A DNA stretch of 64,000 nt from Hedera helix. Its lineage: Eukaryota; Streptophyta; Magnoliopsida; Apiales; Araliaceae. A program made the translations under genes and the position numbers. Below, piece by piece: positions 58,388 through 64,000 of the stretch (positions are counted from its first letter, which is position 1; each line of letters opens with the position of its first letter). Under the pieces are notes generated by a model, which saw only the letters and a list, made by a program, of their open reading frames with translations, did not search any database and was not told where the DNA came from. The stretch spans positions 24,643,297 through 24,707,296 of the forward strand of contig OX359278.1 in NCBI GenBank assembly GCA_947179155.2, read 5' to 3'.

Positions 58388-59474
58388 GCTTAGGGCATCT
58401 CCGAACCAGTCAATTCAATTCCAAACCCATAGTTGTCACTAGTAGTAGAAAATTTCTCTCTCCTCCATCGCTGTTTCTAATTAATATTTCAAATGACGGG
58501 TTCAGCCTTGTCAAGATCCCATACAAAATCAAAACAAAAAATAATAATAAAATTAAAAATGAAAACAAAAGTAAAACATACGAGATTCTTTCTCAAACCC
58601 AGATAGATACATACAGATCCAACTACACAACAGAAAACTATCTCAAATCTACCATAACTCTAAAGTCGAGTTGCTATTTTCGGATCTGGGAGCTCCAAAG
58701 CCGTCGTCCATAGGGAAGAAAAGGATGGGAGAATATCGTAAAGTTTATTTTTTTTTTTAAAATGGCTGTTTGTATTTGATAATGGATGGTTGAGTGGCGG
58801 TGGCGGTCATAAGGTATCAAAGGTATGGTGGTGACTTGTGCTTTTTCTAGGGATTATTCCGATTAGGGGAGACGAGGATTGATTAATCTTAACATTAAAA
58901 TTTACTTTATAAAGTTTTAAGTACTGCAAATTTATTTATTTAATAATTTATTAAAAAAAAATCGATATTGTAAGCTACATAAAAAGTGTAATTAAAATGA
59001 AATTTACTATTGTAAAATTTTAATGTATTTATATATAATAATACAATTTATATTCAATATAATTAATTCTAAAAAGCTTATTTTAACAAAATAGTGACCA
59101 ATTTTATCTCTCGCAAAAAATCCTTTCAATAATATATAGCGAGTAATAATTCCTTCATTAATAGTATTTTTCTTCGCAAATTTTCAACAAATATTAACGC
59201 CAAACATCCTTCTACCATTTCAATTTTGTGAAAGAAAAATTTAAATTGTGAAGGATGTTTCTTTCAAAATAACTATATTGTCACTAACTTTTTTTCCTTC
59301 ATTGTTCCTTCGTTAGAAAACTTATCATACGAAGGAATGAATTCATTCACAAATTTTTCTTCATTACATCATTTGTTTCTTGTAATGTATATTTATATAG
59401 TTAGATGGATTGGATGGATAGTACCGTGAACACCATATCTGATATTTAAGAACCCAAATTTTGGGGGCGTCACA
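58388..59474. other. Unassigned AT-rich sequence ending in an LTR-like terminus
   Basis: No gene is visible. 58440-58750 has moderate GC with TCTCTCCTCCATCGC and CAAAGCCGTCGTCC. 59100-59370 holds inverted motifs around CGAAGGAATGAATTCATTC. The last 30 bases, AAGAACCCAAATTTTGGGGGCGTCACA (ending 59474), look like a gypsy LTR end on the plus strand and may be the displaced end of LTR-E, whose start TGTGACATCCC is nearly its inverse complement. Confidence 0.35.
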
Positions 59475-60426
59475 GTTTTAGCTCTCAATATCCTCTCTTA
59501 TTTTAATTTTCTAGCTTGTGCAAATAAAGTAAAGTGTTGCAAGGTTACTTGGTGTTGGTTATATATAGATGAAATGGTAAACTTACAAGTAGGTCTTCAA
59601 TTCTTGGTATTTTTAATGGTCAACTCCCTTCACTTTCCATTATCCCACACGGGCCCCACAAGATTAGCCATAATCACCCAATTAATTAGTTTAAGCAAAG
59701 TTAGGGCTAATTAACATGGCTTACTATTTTAGTGACTTGACTTAAAGTTGGTAGGGGTTATTGAAACAACCTTTTCCCCACACTCAATCCCACGGGCAGC
59801 TACTCCCTCTTACTTTTTTTTTTTTTTTTTTTTCTTTTGTTACCTCATTTAGTAGGTCATAACTTAGCTCACTAATTTTCCCAACACTTGGACCACCTTG
59901 GGCTTGCTTGTTGGGCTTCTCCTTATACTAGTTTTAGTTTGCAATGTACCTTAAGTTGGACCTTATAATAGCAACATATAAGGCTTAGCTTGATTGTTTA
60001 ATATTATGGGTTACACTAATTTCTTTCTTGGACCCTCCCAATTAACATAACACTTGAGCTTATTTGATTTCCTGCCAGTCTCCTCATTTCTTGAATTTAA
60101 TTTCTTCTTTTATTTCCTTGCTTGGGCTTTAATTTATTTGTTTCAGTATTTAGCCCACTTATTTTTTAAATTGTTGTTTGGCTAATTTTTCAAGCATTCA
60201 AATTAATTCGTCTTGGCTTTCCTTTTTGTTTCTTTATTTATTTTATACTACTTAAATTAATTAGCCTTGTTTCGCTTATTATATTCAATAATTATATAAC
60301 TCATATATATAACTATCCACCTTCCTTCTTTGCACAATATCATACGTGAATAAAAATTTAATGTCATAAATAAATTTCTTACATAATTCTCATTACATTA
60401 TATTTGTGAAATTCTTGATCATTACA
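59475..60426 (-). mobile_element. Gypsy LTR relic, minus strand
   Basis: It ends on the plus strand with CTTGATCATTACA (60426), the inverse of the LTR start TGTAATGACCAAG at 46436. The interior shares the GGGCTT / CCCAAT-rich pattern of LTR-F at about 51180-51370. A poly-T run is at 59813-59833. The downstream half of the LTR is missing at 59475, where a plus-strand LTR end abuts. Confidence 0.6.
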
Positions 60427-60793
60427 TAGTTAATTGTAAACATTAATTATTTGTGCAATAAAGAATCACAAAAGCATTAATATTAGTAATAAATTAATTT
60501 GATTGTGTAATATTAATGAGATAATATCATAATTTGATTGTCAATTAATGTTTTGATTCTAAATCGTAACTGAAGATTGCCATTATATGCACGTTTTAAT
60601 ATTCAAAATATTTTATTGTGTCCAAACTACCCTTAATTAATTAAAGACTAATTAACACCCAAATTAGTTAAAGTAAGGATAATTTTGTCACTTTCACACA
60701 TTAAAGTATGCAATTAATAGTCTAAGGAGTGTCTATATCAATATCATAATTAATTATACAATATCATAATTAATTACCAATATCTCCATCAGG
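60427..60793. other. AT-rich upstream region of the peptide gene
   Basis: No coding or LTR features are recognised. It includes a repeated ATATCATAATTAATTA at about 60740-60775. It probably contains the upstream promoter of the gene that follows. Confidence 0.4.
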
Positions 60794-60801
60794 CTATATA
60801 A
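60794..60801 (+). promoter_or_regulatory. TATA box of the cysteine-rich peptide gene
   Basis: GGCTATATAAGAG. A start site about 30 bp downstream (near 60825-60832) would exclude the first ATG (60805) from the mRNA and favours translation from 60871. Confidence 0.6.
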
Positions 60802-60870
60802 GAGATGAAAATGTGCAACATCTTACAACAATATTCTTGTTTGAAAATATTAAACCATAAAAATAATAAG

Positions 60871-61300
60871 ATGAAAAAGGTTTTTGCTTGTTTTTTTCTC
60901 AGCATTTTATTTCTCAGTGTTGACTCTAATAGAGATTTTTCTATTGGCGTCCTCGACAAGGATCCATGTTTTTGCGATGGGCAGAGTAGATGTAAGTGCG
61001 ATTATAAAGATTGAATATAAGTGTTTTTTGTTTTAAATTCATTGTAGAACATTGTAGTTGAAAAGATTTATTTAATTTGTTATTAAAAATAGAAATTTAA
61101 GAGCTTATTTGTGTTTCATGTTTATCCTTTAAATAATTTGTTGTTAGTTAGGGTGGCATAATAATGAAATTATGATGATGAATTTGAGGACATTAGATCA
61201 TTTTACAGTGCTATCATTAGAAATTGACATCTTGTTATGGAAAAAATGGCAAATAAGACTCCTTTTTTAGAATAGATATAGTAGTTAATGGATTATTTCA

Positions 61301-61357
<57 letters not shown>

Positions 61358-61569
61358 TGACCTTTGTCATATTATGTGATTGCCTAACAGGTTTAGTAAA
61401 AAATGCGAACAAAGAGGACTTTGATCATATATGTGCAGATCGTATTGAAGTTCCAGGTTGTAATGTAAAATCATGCGGCGCAGCATGTATTTCAAGGCAT
61501 GGGGAACTCATAGGTCTTGGATGCCAAAACGACCACAAATGTGCATGTTGTTATCCCTGCCAAATTTAA
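60871..61569 (+). CDS. Small secreted cysteine-rich peptide (defensin-like pattern), two exons
   Basis: Exon 1 is 60871-60991 and exon 2 is 61391-61569. The intron (60992-61390) has GTAAGT and TAACAG ends and splits a Cys codon. The product is 99 residues. Residues 1-19 form a signal peptide (MKKVFACFFLSILFLSVDS). The mature part has 12 Cys (33, 35, 41, 55, 64, 69, 73, 85, 91, 93, 94, 97). The C-terminal half has C-X4-C-X3-C-X11-C-X5-C-X-C-C-X2-C, with CGAAC (CX3C), GLGC (GXC) and CAC (CXC) as in cysteine-stabilised alpha-beta folds. The CXCC end also recalls ESF1/PCP-B-type peptides, so the family is open. Such peptides are exported and act in defence or in reproductive signalling; which applies here is unknown. 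The frame is intact, with TATA box and poly(A) signal, among dead retroelements. An upstream in-frame ATG at 60805 lies only about 10 bp from the TATA box and is unlikely to be used. Confidence 0.8.
61303..61354. repeat. (TA)n microsatellite in the intron
   Basis: About 25 AT units, ending 36 bp before the splice acceptor. An ORF called from 61288 reads this as alternating Ile/Tyr and is an artefact of missing the splice. Confidence 0.95.
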
Positions 61570-61586
61570 TTTTCATATAATACAGT

Positions 61587-61592
61587 AATAAA
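61587..61592 (+). terminator. Poly(A) signal of the peptide gene
   Basis: AATAAA 18 bp after the stop codon, followed by TTATTGTTGTTTCTTT, a T/G-rich stretch. Confidence 0.55.
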
Positions 61593-62348
61593 GAATTATT
61601 GTTGTTTCTTTATAATATACTTAGACTTCTTATACAACACAACCCTACATATATGGTAACAAATAAATTTTATTTTATTATAAAAAGATATTATTGATGA
61701 TCGAAGAGATAAAAAAAATATTAGTCAAGATCAAAGGAGACGAAGATGTAATCAATCACCTATGATGTAGGGTTCCTTACAAATCACCACATGTGATTTA
61801 AAAACGACCAAATTATACCATCTATGATTTAAAAAAAAGTTTCATGTTTCCTCCTTTCCATTCAAGATAACAGTGGGTGTTCTAACTCGGTCAAAATAGA
61901 GTAATTAATCTATTCACGGGGTATATTCAATCTTTAAATGTCTAAATTACCCTCATTAGCTCATATATATCATAAAAAAGTAAATTGAATTATTTTTGGC
62001 TTATTCCTTCTAATTTCTCACCACCTAAATAATAATTAAACAACTAAATAAAGCAATAAAAAGTTAATTTAATTTAAATTAAATTAGATTAAACAATAAT
62101 AACAAGAAACTCAATCACTTAAAATAATTAAAAAAATGAATTTATAGTAATAAAGAACCGCAAATAATTTTTTAATATATACTAATATCTCCTATATAAA
62201 TCACAAAAAAATTTCTAATGTAAAAAAAAGATTAAAGGTAAACAAACAAGTAGTTTTAAAATTTATAGTAATGTTTTTGCGCCGCCCGCAAATCCGAGTA
62301 TCCTTTACCTCAAATTCGGTACTCACGATCCGACTTCATTCTAACTGT
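61593..62348. other. AT-rich intergenic sequence
   Basis: No gene seen. A part near 61775-61900 (ACCACATGTGATTTAAAAACGACC; CCATCTATGATTTAAAAAAAAG) holds a direct repeat of TATGATTTAAAAA type and may be a decayed repeat. 62277-62340 is locally GC-richer without an assignable role. Confidence 0.4.
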
Positions 62349-64000
62349 TGTAGACACCCAAATTTTGCACTTTTGTACTAACCCTGACAGGAGGGCAAAA
62401 TCGTCATTTAACCCGACATGCGAAAAGGAAGGTGGACCCCAACGCAAAGTTACCCCAGCGATTTACGGTCAAAGCCACCACAACGGACAACGAGCATCCG
62501 GTCACTTGAGGCAAGGCAAACATTTGATCCAAAAAAACCTGAGCTGATCACAAAGGGCGACTAATGGCCACTACGCTTACGATGTTCGGGGGTCTCGCTC
62601 ACTGGTGAGCGAGCGGCTGCCCAGCTCGCCGGTGAGCTGGCGGGGGTGGAAAGGGGGCAGCGCCCCCTGGAAGCCAAGCACAATTATCAAATTTTATATC
62701 AAGTCGCAACCCTCCGAACTAGCCTCACAGAATAATATGACACGTTTCCCAGGGATTTCCGGATTGCAAAAATACCGTCTTCCAAAATAATACCGCAGAA
62801 ATTGGCGAATTAAGACCGCGTGGTACGAAAATCGAGAAAAACAAGTCGGACAGCCGCGGATGCACCTGTGGCCGTCGACAAAAAGGACTTTTGCGCGGCT
62901 CGAGGGCGGCACACGGCAGCCGAGGTTCGGCGCGGACGGCCACAGCAGGCAGCCGCAGATGGATCTGCGGCTGCCTGGTGAACCCTATAGATCGACCATT
63001 TCCACCTGAGAGCAAAGAAGAGAAGAAAAAAGAGGAAGAAGATAGAGTTTAGAGAGAGAGAGTTTGCGGGAGGAGAGAGATATAGCTTGTTCTTGGTTAG
63101 TTTTGAGTGAAAAATTCATCATTTCTTGCTAATTAGTTGAGTGTTATTGTGGTGTTGTCCGATTCATGAAATAAGAAGCTTAAATCGGCATTTTGCAAGG
63201 TGAAATGGGTTTTCTTTTGATATTTTCTTGTTTGTATTAATGTGATAATGTTGTGTTTTGGGTCTGTGTAGCATATTATGTTGTTGTATTGATGATGATC
63301 CGTGGGTTAGGGGTCGTTAGCGAGGGTTCCATTGGAACGTAACTTCCTCCTAATGCCCCGATGACATCCGTACGGTGATATATCATTCGTTGAGTTCATA
63401 GATAGTTGTGGTATTGTCATTGAGATTTGGGATGCATAGGATACCGTAATGAGTTAGTATTGTTAGATTTGTATTAGTGTTGGTTGTACAACGATTTGGG
63501 GTGAATGTGAGCCTAAGGAGGAGATCATCGTGGTAAAAATCCCGATGATGGACATTTTTGGTATATGTAATCATTAGATGGGATTTATGGTTATGTAAAT
63601 GTAATATTGGCCCTTAAAGCGATACCGAATCGGGATCGGGTTAAGGCCCCGTAATAATAAAGATATGTGATTGTGGGTGTTTGGGGTTGTCTAGATGGCT
63701 CACATGCCCATGGATAGCCCCGACACGTTTTGAATGCTTATTTTGATTTATGGCACAAAAAACGATTTTCAAAAATAAAGCAAACGATAAAGATCTTCTA
63801 AAAAGAATCAAATTAGGATATTAGACACACGGGGTTTAAAAAGTAAAGAGTTTTGGGCGAAACTTTGATCCTTGTTTGACGAAAAGGCTATATTTGGTTT
63901 TGAAATATCATAAAAGATGTTTTCAGAATAAATAAATAAACGTTTTCATTAAACTTTGTGCATAGGGTTAAAGAGTTCTAGAAGTTGCCTTCATTTTATT
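62349..64000 (+). mobile_element. Tat/Ogre-like gypsy LTR, plus strand, cut by the window end
   Basis: It begins TGTAGACACCCAAATTTTGC and is the inverse complement of 35319 back to about 33780, including GCCCTCCTGTCAGGGTTAG-, CATCCGTACGG- and TTTGTGCATAGGGTTAAAGAG-type segments. The preceding five bases are ACTGT, which would be the target duplication. Whether it is a solo LTR or the 5' LTR of a full element cannot be seen. GA-rich leader sequence lies at 63005-63085. ORFs here (62365, 62605, 62694, 62725, 63383) are chance frames. Confidence 0.88.
62594..62977. repeat. GC-rich palindromes in the second Tat-like LTR
   Basis: A palindrome at 62594-62613 (one mismatched pair); AGCTCGCCGGTGAGCT at about 62623-62638; GGGGGC-AGC-GCCCCC at about 62654-62668; and a perfect 15-bp stem with a 2-bp loop at 62946-62977 (core GCCGCAGAT-GG-ATCTGCGGC). 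These are the counterparts of the cluster at 34764-35074. Confidence 0.85.

Noticed and set aside
60805..61014. Single-exon ORF from the ATG at 60805 to the stop at 61012
   Set aside because: The start is about 10 bp from the TATA box and the 3' end is intron. The ATG at 60871 with the signal peptide and the GTAAGT donor fits better.
61288..61569. Single-exon ORF starting MDYFIHIYIYIY
   Set aside because: It runs through an intronic (TA)n repeat. The spliced model with exon 1 at 60871-60991 explains the conserved Cys-rich part.

Overview
This window is plant nuclear DNA, probably from a eudicot (the clade call is an inference). Nearly all of it is LTR retrotransposon sequence: Ty3/gypsy chromovirus-type elements with very long LTRs, Ty1/copia elements including an almost complete SIRE/Maximus-type element, and Tat/Ogre-like LTRs. 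There are no bacterial-type operons and no tRNA, rRNA or CRISPR features that I can see. Only one gene looks like host sequence: a two-exon gene for a small secreted cysteine-rich peptide at 60871-61569.

Layout, left to right. 1-13285 is a stack of gypsy LTRs nested inside one another. The innermost, a minus-strand solo LTR (2835-6130, target duplication ACAAC), sits in a plus-strand solo LTR (607-8411, duplication AATAC). That one sits in a minus-strand LTR (1-606 plus 8412-10021), which interrupts a plus-strand LTR (10022-13285). 13286-19669 is a decayed minus-strand gypsy element: 3' LTR remnant, RNase H, RT, protease, gag, an extra coiled-coil ORF upstream of gag, the PBS, and the end of its 5' LTR. 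It meets, head to head near 20500, a plus-strand relative that keeps the coiled-coil ORF, gag and a 3' LTR (to 40954). Inside that 3' LTR lies a young SIRE-type copia element (24931-39556, duplication CAGTC) with gag, pol and a third, envelope-like ORF. Its RNase H is split by a Tat-like solo LTR (31438-35319, duplication TACGG), which itself carries another solo LTR (31750-33431, duplication CACCC).

40955-45209 is the 3' half of an older copia element, split by a 1.5 kb solo LTR (41844-43338, duplication GGTGG). It sits against a gypsy integrase/chromodomain pseudogene (45210-46386) with its PPT and 3' LTR start. 47068-57215 is another long gypsy LTR, broken by a 3.7 kb solo LTR (47916-51614, duplication GTATT) and by two copia LTRs in inverted orientation (52184-53758 minus; 54889-56809 plus). 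57215-60870 is mixed: low-copy-looking sequence, a MITE-like element, a gypsy LTR relic and the promoter of the peptide gene. From 62349 to the window end is a second Tat-like LTR, inverted relative to the one at 31438-35319.

No autonomous element is intact. The disablements are mostly of one kind: stops explained by C-to-T change at Gln or Arg codons, and catalytic Asp-to-Asn changes. That is the pattern expected from decay of methylated, silenced DNA. Recurrent structural themes are solo LTRs, a 39-bp AT-rich array at the same place in related LTRs, and GC-rich palindromes at a fixed LTR position but with different sequences.
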